Shown here: positions 39,875 through 52,057 of the stretch, piece after piece
Layout: the number at the start of each line of letters is the position of its first letter
How positions within the stretch are numbered: position 1 is the stretch's first letter
NCBI GenBank assembly: GCA_037447605.1
Contig: CM074809.1
Span: 727,705 to 791,704, forward strand
Direction: 5' to 3'
Origin: Zygnema circumcarinatum
Lineage: Eukaryota > Streptophyta > Zygnematophyceae > Zygnematales > Zygnemataceae
Length of the DNA stretch: 64,000 nt
Made by a program: the position numbers and the translations under genes
The notes under the pieces: model-generated
What the model saw: the letters and a program-made list of their open reading frames with translations, nothing else
Told to the model about the DNA's origin: nothing
Databases searched by the model: none

Positions 39875-41420
39875 TTGCGAATATTGGGAAGGGTGCAAAT
39901 GGGGTATAAATTGGAGCGCCTTTTTATCGGTTCTCTGCATGACAAAGCCATCCCCAAGTTCCGAAACAAATATGTCAAAAGCACGTGTAGACATACTCAG
40001 GATGCATAAATTTAATGCCTGTGATGTGATGTGCGATGTGATACATAACGTTATATGTGATATCATATGTGAAGTCTCACACTCTCTCTCCCCCTTCTCC
40101 CTCCCTCCCTCTCCCTCTCTCTCCCTCTCTCCCTCCCTTCCCTCTCTCTCTCCTTGCCGCATAGTAGATCAAGATTTTCCAATTTTATAATTCCTTCTAA
40201 ATCATAGTTGGCCCAAAACAGTTACTATTGAAGTGGGTTTAGAGACACGTATATGTCCAATTCAGATCAGTAAGAAACACGCAACAGAGGAGAGAAACAG
40301 AGCAAGGAAATTCCAGCATTGTTTCAGTTACAATGCCAGAAGGGATAGATCTCATAAGGGGCTTCAAATAAGACGTTGTTGATGCTCCTGCTCGAATTCA
40401 TTTGCCCATATTGATGCGCATTATATCTCGAAAAAGTACCCAAATACGGGTCTCTCTTCAGGAGATCACACACATGATGAAAAATCTACTGTGAATAAAC
40501 TTATCCTAAAACAAAAATATGGGAAAGAAGAAAGAATAACAGGTATCAGGCTCACCTACAAAGAAGCTCAAGTGGGTTATTGGACGCTCAATGACGTGGC
40601 TAGCGGTGCTGCTCCTCTACCCTGTCACATATAATTCGACCAGACAACGTAGTTCACATTAGTCTCCCTTCAATTTGTTTTTCAAAGTGATCAAGTTCAA
40701 AGTAAGCCGCATGCAATATGCCGTACAACCCCATACAATCATCGTCCCTTCTCTCTTCCCTCCCTCCCTCCCTCCCTCCCTGCCTTCCTTCTAACAACCC
40801 CTACTATAATTTCTCCCTCTCTCGTCCCTTCCTCCCCCCCAACCTTATCCCGCCCCCCAGACTCATGCTCCCTCATTCTTCCCTCCCTCCCCCGTCCCGC
40901 ATCCTACAGCCATCTATCCCTTCCTCCCTCTCTTTTCCCTCCCTCCACCCCCCTACATTCATCTCTAAACCTGTCTTTTCTTGGATGACCCTACCACCTC
41001 ATATCCCTCCCTTCGCTACGTCCCTTTGAAGTCCTCATCACCTCCTATATACTGCCTACCCATATTAATTCCTACATTTTCAATCTCCTTATCTCAGCTG
41101 CACCTTCTTCACCTCCTTCCTAGCTCCACTTCTTGCCAAGCGCCTCTCTCTCCCTCACCCTCCCTCCATCTCCTGCTTCCCTTTCTCCCACTCACTCCAT
41201 TCACCAGTGATGTCGTTTTCGCGCCTCTTCCACGCTTCCTCTCTTGCAGCTCCCTCCCTCCCTCTCTCCCTTCCGCCCTAGCTCTCTCCCTCTCCCTCTC
41301 CCTCTCTCCCTCTCTCCCTCTCCCTCTCCCTCTCTCCCTCTCTCCCTCCCTCGCTCTCTCCCTCAGCCTTCCCCTCCCTCTCTTCCCGCTTCGCTATCGC
41401 CACAGCCACTGTTCCTGGCT
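39875..41420. other. Intergenic region upstream of THEP1, pyrimidine-rich
   Basis: Contains the THEP1 promoter side and long CT-rich stretches (about 40080-40155, 40745-40785 with CCCT repeats, 41140-41370 with CTCTCCCTC repeats). Many proline/serine/leucine frames cross them; none looks real. A minus-strand frame near 40380-40475 has no recognisable domain. Confidence 0.45.
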
Positions 41421-43506
41421 TGCGTGGCACTATAAATACTGATCATAGGGGCATTCACAGCCGTCGATTATTTTTCTAGATCGACAGCCCAGGAACTCCC
41501 GATTCTTGAACGACGAATCGGTACTCAAAACCCCCATATTGTATTTACAACAGTACTTATTATATATTGCATACCTGCCCTGCTGGCACTGCCACCGTGG
41601 ATTGCGGCGCGCGTCGGGCACGTGCCCGCCGCCTTGCGCATGACACGGTGGAGCGTTCCCATTGGCTTCTGGCTTTTCCGGCGTTCACACGGCCGCGCTG
41701 AGCTGGCGGCGGCGCTGGCGCCAGCGCACAGCTACGCGACAAGCCACGGACCAATCAGAGCACGCTGTGGCTCCCTCATTTAAGGTGGCCGCCCAGCCAG
41801 GGCTGTCGTGGCGCCGACGCATGCGACAGCGCGGCGTACGACCAGAAACGGACAACAGAAAATGTACGGATAAAAGTGGACCGTACAACGCGTCCCTGGG
41901 TGCGGGGATCTCCGTCGCGTGAAATCGACGGCTGAGAGAGGCCCACAAACGGATCCACCAATGGGAACACAGCTTTCGATGCGCTGGCAGAAGATCGACG
42001 ATTGTGAGTGGCTCTGTGGAGTCAACGGCGGTCAAGCGACGCGGTCTGGCAATGATCGGGTTTTTGGGAACCCGCATGAACGTTCGGCGGCGGCAGCATG
42101 TGTCGTTTATTGATGTTGCAGGCGGCGATATTTGGCGGCTTGCAAGGAGTCGCGACAAACAAAAGATTTTTACGAGATTTACAGATGGTACAGATTTTTG
42201 GGAGATTTGTACAATCTGGTACTTTGGATGCTTCCGCGGCGGTCCAGGCTTGCGTCAGCGGGAGGGGTGGCCACGTGCTGGCCGGGTCCCGCCACTTGGG
42301 TCCGACAGGCTAATGAAATTTCGCCACATGGCAGACGAGGTGACCCATGGCTGCGTGTGCGGATGACGTCACTGTCGATCCGCAAGTTGCCACCGCCACG
42401 CGGTCCTGCCCAATCCGGGAGGGATCCACTTGAGATTTCTCTCGCTCACGATTGGTCGATCTGCGAGGATGAAATCCCGCGGCCGCGATTGGATTCTAGC
42501 GGCAAATCGTCCCGCAATGCGACGCGCATAGCTGAGGTCATTTTGACGTCAGAGATGATGATGGCCGCATGCGCATGACGGATGCGCATGGCCGTGACGT
42601 GATGGGCCCCGTCACTTGGGCGGGATTACTTCCACATCCCGTGGAGATGAACCGGCAAGTCAACGCCGCCTGCCCACGTGGCGCAAGCGCATCGCGAGAT
42701 GTCGACATTGTGCCACGTCACACGTCGCGTTAATGTTGCGTTACTGTACTGTACGTCATGACTCGTGCTGTAAGGTACGTCACGTCGCATCACTGGGCAT
42801 CTCGACATGGCATGTGCATATGCGTGTGCATGTGCGTGTGCATCTGCAATGCATGTGTTCATGCATGCATGCATGGCGGCGGGGAACAGTCCATGTGCGC
42901 ATGGTGGAGCATGCCGCAAGTTTCATCTCCCCATGCCCAGGCAGGACAGGACCCTCGTCCCGCGGCCCCAGCGAACAGCTCGCGAGCAACAAGCCGGTCC
43001 TGCATGAGCCATGCATGACATGCCAACATTGTCATCTTGTCGCGACAGGAGACACCATCGTCCACACCACGCGAAGACCCATGGTTCGTGTGCCTCACCA
43101 AGGTTTCATGCTGAACTCCCTAGCGCAACAACAGGAGGCCAGTGCAGCGTCAACGAGCCTCTCCCCCTCCAGCGACAGCCTTACCATTATGGAGGGAATT
43201 CCTAATTTCAACAAATATGTAATTTGTTTCTCCAAAAGAAAACCTTAAAAAAGCAATTGTCCATCACCAAAAGTTGTGGTTCCATTCATGACGTAGGCCA
43301 ATTATCAATCGCCACGTAAGCCCTACTTCCATGAGGTCAGCTGTGATTGGAGCATGAGTTACATGTGTTACAGTGTTGCAGATTTCCCGTTTAACAGCCT
43401 CTAAATTTTTACTGGAACATGGAACCGCTCTTTTCCGCCCCTTCCAGGATCCCCCCCTTCAGGCGCACACAGCTCCACGTGGCAGCGTCCCGAGCCCCAG
43501 ACCGCC
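41421..43506. other. GC-rich intergenic region upstream of PheRS
   Basis: About 2 kb, clearly richer in G+C and CpG than its surroundings, with repeated CCAAT/ATTGG and CACGTGGC-type words and many cgtac/gtacg words. A tgtgcatgtgcg run and gcatgcatgcatgc occur at about 42805-42880. I find no gene; frames here lack recognisable domains. The last 250 bases should include the PheRS promoter (CCAAT 43298-43302, GCCACGTA 43311-43318, ATTGG 43346-43350). Confidence 0.45.
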
Positions 43507-45624
43507 ATGGGCGCCTCCTCCCTCTCCCTCTCCCACCTCGCCTCCTTCCCTCTCCCTCTCCCTCTCTCCAAGCTCTCTGAGTCCTCCCTCTTCCGCACCA
43601 CCGCCATGGCGTCCTCGCTGCTCTCATCCTCCTTCACCTCCCACAAGCCGACTGCTGGAGCTCTCTCTACGCTCGCTAATGCTCTCTCGCCCTTTCGCAG
43701 AGCTCGCAGAGGAGTCAGCCATGGCTTCCCGAAGGAAGTGGTTGTGGCAGCAGGTTCATATTCTCGGCCATGGCGGACACCAGCAGGCCTTGCTGTCGAG
43801 AGGAAAGGGAGCCATTGGTCAGAGTACGGTCAACTCAAGTTCTCTAGTCTGGCAGAGCGCCACGTGGCGTCCAGGAGAAAGCCATGGGGACAAGCTTCCG
43901 CAGTTTCCCGGGCGGGCGGGATGGTGCTCACGAAAGAAGGTATGCAGCTGCTATATATGTCAACAATATGCTAGGCTTTTTTGCTGAAATTTAGGGCTTT
44001 GACAGCTTCTTATGGTTTGACTTTTAGGGTTAGGGGTCAGGGCTTTTTCTAGCAAGACTTGTAAGAGCCATGAAGCAATTGATCTGTACTGATCAATATT
44101 CAGTAAAGGGGATAACGTTGCTAAAGTTTGTTCAAGCGGCTGCGGAACAGAGCTGGTGAAGGAGGAAGACCCCACCAACAATGTATCTGATGCCATCTTC
44201 TCCAAGATTGGCATGCAGCTGCACCGCCGGGAAGACCACCCGCTCGGCATTTTGAAGGACGCCATTTACGAGTACTTTGACAAGAACTTTCCCGACAGAT
44301 ATACGAAGTTTGACGATCTATTTCCCATAGTATCCACCAAAGCTGTAAGTTCCCATTCTCAGCAATGTAGTGCAAGTCGATTGAGACCTCTCCTGGTAGT
44401 GACTGTTGTTTCACGCCTTGGACGCCCGGGATGCAGAACTTTGATGACATCCTTATTCCAGCAGACCATGTAAGCAGGGGCTACAATGACACCTATTACG
44501 TTAATTCAGAAACGGTATTGCGCTGCCATACTAGCGCTCATCAAGCGGAAATGCTGCGTGAAGGGAATACACATTTTCTGATCACTGGAGACGTGTACCG
44601 CCGTGACGCCATTGATGCAACTCATTATCCGGTGTTCCATCAGGTCTGTAAAGTGAAAAAGTCCTTTTTACGGCATAATGGAGGGGTTAGGTTCATTGGG
44701 TTGATATTAACAGGAACATCGACCTTTTATGACTGTGTAGTTGTCTTTGAGAGATCTAGTTCTGATTAGTTTAGAGCAGATATTACATTTTCAATGATCA
44801 TGTAAAGCTATATTATCTGAGTTTGTAAAACACTTAATTCAAGTATATTTTGCTGATACCCAGGCAAACACTATTGTTAAATTAGAAGGGCAGATTGTCA
44901 TGCCCCACCATCCCCCGCGGATGAGAAATCCTATCTCTCATTCTACCTCCCCTCTTTTGTGAAATGCTTCCGCTTCCCTCTCCTGCTACACATTCCTCTC
45001 GCTCTCTTTCCCTTGCCCAAGCTGCCCCCCATGAGCCCCTCTTTCATTCTCGTCATTCTGTCACCACCCTATTTGCCTCCCAATCGTTTCCATGTTTTCC
45101 GTTCCAGCCACCCTTTCCATGCCGCCCAGCCTCTGCTTTCCCGATGGTTACGGAATTGAGTGAATGCGCATGTGGAGCAGATGGAGGGCTTTAGAGTGTT
45201 TGAGGAAAAGGAGTGGGAGGCAGCGGGAGTGGATGGAACCACTTTGGCAGCCACAGAACTGAAGGCCACTTTGGAAGGCCTTGCCAAACATCTCTTTGGT
45301 CAGTTGTCTCTCCGTTTAGCCAGGCTCGTTTCACAATACTTAAACAAGTTTCAAGCTAGGACCCTTTTCCTGGTAAAGAAAGTTGATAGCAGCACCGTGT
45401 GTGTGTGTGCATGGTGAAGTTGCACCCGAAATCTATTCCACATTGTAAGCATGGAACATGTTTTGAATCTGATAGCGTGGGAGGTGGAGCTTTCGACAGG
45501 TGATGTCGAGATGCGTTGGGTCGATGCGTACTTCCCTTTCACAGATCCTTCCTATGAACTGGAAATCTTCTTCCAGGTAAAATCGCCTCCATGCCTTTGC
45601 TCCCATTCCTTCCAACTGAATACA

Positions 45625-45707
<83 letters not shown>

Positions 45708-47409
45708 CCCTTCTCTCTATACACTCTCAACCTTTGCCTCCAGTAATTCTTGATGCTGGAATGTGCAGGGTGAGTGGCTGGAAGTGCTTGGCTGCGGTGT
45801 GACTCAGCAGGCAATTTTGGAGAACTGTGGAGTGGGCGACAAGAAGGCATGGGCCTTTGGACTGGGCTTGGAGCGACTCGCAATGGTGCTTTTTGATATT
45901 CCCGATATCCGGCTCTTCTGGTCAAGCGATCCTCGCTTTACCAGTCAGGTGAGAGAGGGGAAGAGGAAGGGAGTGGGGGGGGGGGAAGAGGGAAGGTAGA
46001 GGGGAGGAGGAGGGGGGGAGGGGGGAGGGCGAGGAAGCCGTCGTTTCTGGTCAAGCGATCCTGTAAAACGGTGTTATCTGTCTCACGTATTGGTATCCAG
46101 GTAGTTCTTTTTTTTTTCAGCTCACAATACATATTTGAAACTTGTCGAGTTTGAGTGAGGAATTCGGGTTGAGGAAGTTCAGAAGGAAGGGTGTGAGCGG
46201 CGACTAATTGTTGACTAACTACCTTTTGTTTGTGATGAGGGCGGAATGCTCGCTTTGGTGAGCAATGTAAGGAAGCACTCTGCATGGGATAGGAAGTGCG
46301 AACTGCTTCACATACTTTTTGGAGTTTTAACGTTCATCTTATTATGAAATTGTCGTAAAGTTGTTTGAACATTCTGGTCAGTTGTCTCATGCACTCTGTT
46401 TGGTTGTTAATCGTGAGCAGTTTAAAGCAGGAGAGCTCGGGCTAAAGTTCAAGCCCTTCTCAAAGGTGAGATGTCATGCATATGAAGAAACCATATACCT
46501 TTACTTCTCATGTTTTTTGGAGCTGGCATAGTTGATTCGTAATTTCTGCACTCCTGAATCTTCTCTGTGCTGAATCCTCTCCCCTCTTCTCTTTTCTCTC
46601 CTGCCTCCTCTCCCTCCTTGTCTTCTCTCTCCTCCTTTCCTGTTTCCTCATCTCTCATGTTTTGCTTGTCGATGAGCGGGATTTCCCTGCAGAAAGGAGA
46701 AGTGCAGTTGCAAATATTGAAACTAAACGTATTAACTTATTGGTTTTTTCATAAATGTTTTTGGCAGTATCCTGCGTGCTATAAGGATGTCAGTTTCTGG
46801 ATCAGTGACGACTTCACAGAGAACAACTTCTGTGAGGTTGTACGCGGCTTGGCTGGAGATTTGGTTGAACAGGTACTCACAGTGACACACAGAGGGAGAT
46901 AGAGGGGGGGGAGAGAAAGAGAGGAAGAAATAGTGACAGGGAGAGAGAGAGTGAGGTGGCCCTGGACGAAGGAAGAAGAAAGAAAAAAAAGGGGGGCGGC
47001 AGAGAGTGGAGGGGAGAGGAGAGGGAGAGAGTCTGAAGTTTATTTTTGCTACATGCCAATAACGAAGGGGCCTGTTGTGTGATTTTTTGTGTTGTGGGGG
47101 CAGGTGAAGCTGATCGATAACTTCACAAACAAGAAGGGCATGACCAGCCACTGCTACAGAATAACTTACCGGTCAATGGAGCGCAGCCTAACAAATGAGG
47201 AGATTGATGAAATTCAGGTGAAATTGCCTTTCTCTCCCTCCCTTCCTCCCTCCCACCAACTCTCCCAGTACCCCTTCCCCTCAGCTCCCTCTTTCTTTAT
47301 TTGTTGTGTGTGATTCCTCATTCCTCTAAAGTGAAACCGGAAGGGTCTGTGGTTGCAGGGGAAAGTTAGGGAAGCGGCTGTTGGAAAACTGAGTGTTACC
47401 TTAAGGTAG
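43507..47409 (+). CDS. Organellar (plastid/mitochondrial) monomeric phenylalanyl-tRNA synthetase, 507 aa
   Basis: Charges tRNA-Phe in plastids and/or mitochondria. Exons: 43507-43939, 44151-44344, 44437-44643, 45181-45298, 45500-45576, 45769-45948, 46421-46465, 46768-46872, 47104-47217, 47359-47409; sum 1,524 bases in one frame. The first 140 residues are rich in S, L, A and R with few acids, like a dual-targeting transit peptide; a second methionine at 43606 could start a shorter form. Class II core: [39 protein letters not shown], motif 2 region [34 protein letters not shown], and motif 3 [18 protein letters not shown]. The C-terminal ferredoxin-fold anticodon-binding domain carries [13 protein letters not shown] and [18 protein letters not shown]. 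It is one chain, as in organelles, unlike the alpha2-beta2 cytosolic enzyme. Confidence 0.97.
45624..45704. repeat. (CT)n microsatellite in a PheRS intron
   Basis: About 80 bases of CT dinucleotides with two interruptions near the start, in the intron after exon 5. Confidence 0.97.
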
Positions 47410-48950
47410 CTCTCTGTGGGTTTGAGAGATGGGAGGGAGGGAGGGAGGGAGGGAGGGGGGGGGGGGGGGGGAGGAAACTCTTCTAGAATAGAGAAACAGT
47501 GTTGACTGATGTCGACTTTACAGAGTTCTCTTTTGAGGGGATCATTACTTTAAGGAGTTTTAGTCAACAGTAGCGAATAGGAGGTGCAGCGCTTGTAGTT
47601 GAGAAGTCTCTTCAGGATGTATTGTAGGCAGCCAGTCATGGCTCTTCTTCCGGAAGGGGAATCCTTGGCCCCTTGGATGGATGTTAGCTTCAAGGAAGGG
47701 GCTGTTACAATTCGGCTCGTCTTGTGATATAGCCTTTGTTTTCTTTTTTACTCAATTACTCGAGTTTATGGTGTCATGCGGTTTGATGCATGGAGCCATG
47801 TGACATGTGCAAGGTTTGATTTAGTGATGGTTCCAAACCAACACTGGTCCTAAACCTTAGTCACAACACTCGTCATAACTTAATCACAGCACTAGCTACA
47901 GTCCTAAGCACAAATGTAGTCAGAACCTCAGTCACGATTTCAGATCATACACAAAAGGTTTGGTCTCAAGAATAGACGAGTCCCTTCAGCCATGTTAAAA
48001 TCTTAAACCAGGAAACCCTACAAACCTAAACTTTGAACTCTAAACATTTAAGTCATGAAACATTTGTTGGATTCGCTCAAAGGCCATGCAGAGCTCAAGA
48101 AACCGGCTCCAATTCACAGGCTTGCAGGCGCCAGCTTGCTACTGAAGAAAACTAAACCATAAGAAGAATTACACTTAAGTAAAGTCCATGTTTCAAAATT
48201 TCGAATGTACAAAGGACTGCGCTGCCTCCTCCCCCGAGCCAGCAAGAAGAGAGCCTATGCCGGAAACCCTAAAATTTGTGAACACTAAAAAGCACTGCGG
48301 ACGACTCTATGCAAGGTTTGGACTGTACCACTTTCTACTCTCTCTTGGGGGAAATTTTCCTCCACACTAATGGACTGCTATGGACTGCTCTGCTGCTTTG
48401 GTCCCTTCTCCTTCTCTCTCCCTCTCCTCTCCTCTCCTCGCCTCTCTCTCTCCCCCCCCCCCCTCCCTCTCTCTCCTCCCTCTCACAAAACTACAGCAGC
48501 GTCCTTCACTACTTGAGATAAAAATGTCTTCTCCTCGAAACCATAACACTGCTCCTCGATACAGTGTACAGCAGCACCTATCCTAAAAGGCCTACATCTG
48601 CAAAAGAAACATCTAGAACTTAACATCAAATTGCTTTAAAACCTTAAAAGGAAACCCTAACCTTTTTTAAAGTCCCTAATAACTTTTCTTGTCCCCTTTG
48701 TGCAACGCTTGGAGTGCACACTGTAGACATAAAATTGGACCCAATTCCAGGCCACGAGAAGCAGCCAGGAAGGGCCTGTTATCTCTACCACTACTGACCG
48801 CCTGCATACATATTCCTACTACCCAGGTGAGCCACACGTGATGAATAATTCCTGAGGTCTAAAGCTTAACACTTACAGGAAGATTACAACTAGATTACAC
48901 GTCTTCCTCTTTTCTCTTTCCTCTTTTAAAGCTTGATAGACTTTAAATTA
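47410..48950. other. Convergent intergenic region with a G-run
   Basis: Between PheRS and the unrecognised gene at 49 kb. It contains GGGA repeats followed by about 18 consecutive Gs at 47430-47472, and a degenerate 'cttagtcacaac' style repetition at about 47850-47945. No coding sequence seen. Confidence 0.5.
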
Positions 48951-50227
48951 TGCAGATTTAGAGGTTCTATGTTGACCTGTTCTGTTTCGAAGTTCCAATA
49001 ACAGAGACTGGCACAACTTCGTGACATATAACTGCTTCCGCATTCTTTCCCCATAGGACAGACAGAGCTGGCGAGTTGCCAGGTCTCCCTCTCTCCCCTC
49101 CCTTTCCACCCCTCTCTCCAAGCCCAACCCCCTCCTCTCCCTCCTCTCCCTCTCTCCCTCTCTCCCTCTCTCCTTCCTACCCCATCTCATACGAATGCCA
49201 CTTTAGTGACCACTTCCTGTGCTGGTTTTCGAACAACTTTCGGGTCAAACGAGATCCACTTCTCCCCTCCCTCCCTCCCTCCCCTCTCCTCTCACAGAAC
49301 CTCCCCAGAAACAGAGTGCCACTTCCCTCTCACCTCCGCCTCTACCTCCTGCCGATAGGCCTCCCCCCCCAGCCTTGCCAGCGCCCCCCAAAGCATCTCC
49401 CTGCTGATCCCCACCCCTCCCACAGCTACCACCGGATCCAGGTCCATATCATACTGAGACCCCCCCACCTCCTCTCTCCCTTCTCCTTCTTCCTCTCCCA
49501 CTCTCTCCTCCACACCAAACCCTCCCACAATCCCCGCCTCAAGGTCAATTGCTACGTCTGGGACGGAGGGGAGGGAGAGCCCCCCCCCTCCCTTTCCCCA
49601 CACCCGCATGCCCCATCCCACCATACCTCCTCCCTTCCTTCCTCCTCCTCCTCCTCCCTCTCTCTCTCCCTCTCCCTCACCGAGGACCTCCACTATGGGA
49701 CAGAGCGCCTTTGCCGGCCCCGCGTCGATAAGGACCCGCAAGATGCGCGCCTTTATTCGATTTGCTTCAGCGGGAAGCATGGGAGAGGAGGCAGCCATGG
49801 CTGCCAGCTGCTGCTGCTCAGCCTCCAGCTGGCCCCTCATGGGGCTTCCCGGAAGCTTCCTCAGGAGGGGCAGGCAGTGCCTACGGTCGGCGGCGAGGAA
49901 GAAGGAGAGGACCTGCTCCGCGGAAGTTTCCCGCGGCTTCACGACAGCTGTCACCTTCCTATTGGCCGCCATGGCCTGCCTCAGCCCCTTGGCCATTACT
50001 CGCGCCCAGCGGGTCCTGCGGGCGTGTTTGTCTTCTTTCGGGGGAAACTGCCACCTCTGGACGGCGCGCTTTGTCGTCGTCTGGGGGAGGCTGTCCTGGG
50101 GGACGAGGACCTTGTCGGGGGCCCATCGTACGAGGAAGGAGGCGAGGAGGGCGGCCATGGCGGCGAACAGGCCCGCGGCACTCAGCAGGACCTCCCATCG
50201 CAGGACGCCCACCATGGCGGCCACCAT
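48951..50227 (-). CDS. Unrecognised protein with an N-terminal membrane segment
   Basis: I do not recognise this gene. A minus-strand frame runs from the ATG at 50225-50227 to about 49301, where GAG/GTTCTGTGAG may be a splice donor; the frame itself stops at 49292. It begins MVAAMVGVLRWEVLL, and the hydrophobic run to about residue 33 could be a membrane anchor or signal. A basic segment follows (ARRTRWARVMAKGLRQAM), then helical stretches (LEAEQQQLAAMAASS, ANRIKARILRVLIDAG), a glycine-rich low-complexity part and an acidic part. Downstream, a minus-strand stretch at about 49083-48951 (LCLSYGERMRKQLYVTKLC) looks like a terminal exon ending TAA, and one at about 49190-49250 like an internal exon, but I could not join them in frame. 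The segment is strongly GC-rich compared with its neighbours. Confidence 0.55.
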
Positions 50228-52057
50228 GGCTGGAGTGTGACCTCAACCCTAAAAAAAATAATCCTAGACACTATCGATCAGCGCCGGGGCTCATTCTCTC
50301 CCGCCTTCGTTTCCTCCTCTCCCGCCCCTCTCCTGTCTCTGTATCCCTCTACCTCTCCCTCTCTCTCTCCCTCTCCCTCTCTCTCTCCCTCTCCCTCTTT
50401 CTCCCTCTCCCTCTCTCCCTTCTCCCTCACTCCTCTGCCCCTCTCTCCCTCTCCCTCCCTCCCTTCCTCCCTCACTCTCTCTCTCCCTCTCCCTCTCCCT
50501 CAATAACGATCTCCCTCCCTCCCTTCCTCCCTCACTCTCTCTCTCTCTCCCTCTCCTTCTCCCTCAATAACGATCACCCTCCCTCCCTCCCTCCCTCCCT
50601 CGGCCGTTAGAGGCGAGCCGGGCGGAGGGTCCCTGAGCTCCCCCCGGCGACAAGGCGGGCCGCCACCTGGCGCCCAAAGAGAGGCTCCCCGGCGGTCCAT
50701 ACGGGGCCCGGTTTGGCGGGAAACTGCCACATGGCGTTCGCCCGTTCGTCCACTGGCGGCGCCGGCGCAATCCGATTGGCTGCGGCCACCGTGGGCCGCC
50801 ACGCTCGCCAATGGCAGGCGCGTGGACGGAAAATTGTACGGACGGCCGGAAGGCCGGACGGCCCAATGCGGGGCGAGGATGCCGATCATACGGACCGTAC
50901 AGTTGCGGCGGTCCCAACGTGGTCATCGTAGGTCGGTGGAGCGAATCAAATATCGACACGGAGACTATCGGTGACCGCTAGACGACAATTTTTTTTGTCG
51001 GCGGGTATGTCGGTGAAGCTGCAGAAGACAAAAGTCGGTGTCCGACTTTCTCGTGAAATCGCGTGACGTGACAGGGTGTCCGATGGACCGTCGGTTTGGA
51101 AATCGACGGTCGACGGCGTTCAGACCGTTTCGGCAGAAGCGGAAAAATCGCCACGTGGCAGTGAATCGAAGACAAGTGTGACGGGCGCACGCGATTGGTC
51201 AAAGGGAGGGTGCATCTGGGAGAGGTTGAACTGTTTCAGGAGGAATCTGTTTGTGGAAGTACATTGCACGTGTCAGGTGGTTTGTCGTTATTAGGTTTGT
51301 TGCTATCAGGTGGCGCACAGTGGTTGTCCAGTGTGGATTTCACCTGAAACGTTCAGATAGCTGAAGCGCTCTCAGCCAATGGGAACAATTGCAGGCGAGA
51401 CCTACCGGAGCTCCCCATCTGAGAAATGTCACACGTGGCAACCAGCTATTGGTCCAGCTCAGCAGTAGCCTTTGACCTACCCTACCCTACCCTACCCTAG
51501 GAGTCTACGACCCTCCCAAGGATTTCCAAATTTCACATACGGTACTTGTTTTTTCCGCACCAGATGGAGCAGATATGTAAATTTTCTTATCATTGTTTTG
51601 ATTTTGGGATTTTACGGAACTGCGTTACTTCGCATATAGTCGGCAGTTTCAGTTTTGGGTTTTTAGGGTTTTTAGTTTCCCCTCAGTAACAGTCGAAATT
51701 TCGTGTTGCTGAGTGAGTGCCAGTGCAGAAAGTACTGTTTTTTTTTTTTTCCTTTTCTACAAGGAAAATGAAACATTAAGCACCAAGTGAAAATGACAAC
51801 AAAACGAACACCATTATATAACAAAAAAAAATCATTCTCATGATTAACTTGAATAGAAACAAAGTCCCTACGAACGGCGCACTTTCTGCTGCGACTGCTC
51901 AGAGCCGCCCAGAGAGAGTCCGTTCACACGTGTGGAGGGGGGTTCCCTTCACTCACTCTCAGGGCCCTCCCTCCCTCCGCCAAAAGCTCTCAACACTGAC
52001 CGGAAGCTGACCCTAAATTTTGCTGAATGAAGTCTGAATGCTTTTTTGGCTTTTTCC
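50228..52057. other. Intergenic region: CT minisatellites, then a GC-rich island
   Basis: 50280-50600 is pyrimidine-rich, with a unit of about 68 bases (ending caataacgat) present twice. 50620-51470 is GC- and CpG-rich with gattgg, CCACGTGGC and gtacgg words. CTACC occurs four times in tandem at about 51478-51498. 51500-52057 is AT-richer, with a T run near 51740. No gene found. Confidence 0.5.

Noticed and set aside
40380-40475. Minus-strand peptide DPYLGTFSRYNAHQYGQ
   Set aside because: Looks protein-like but is short, lacks a convincing exon chain, and THEP1 already has a start codon at 39874.
49076-50610. Long plus-strand proline-rich frames (476 and 282 residues)
   Set aside because: They are antisense to the minus-strand frame at 49301-50227 or run through CT repeats.
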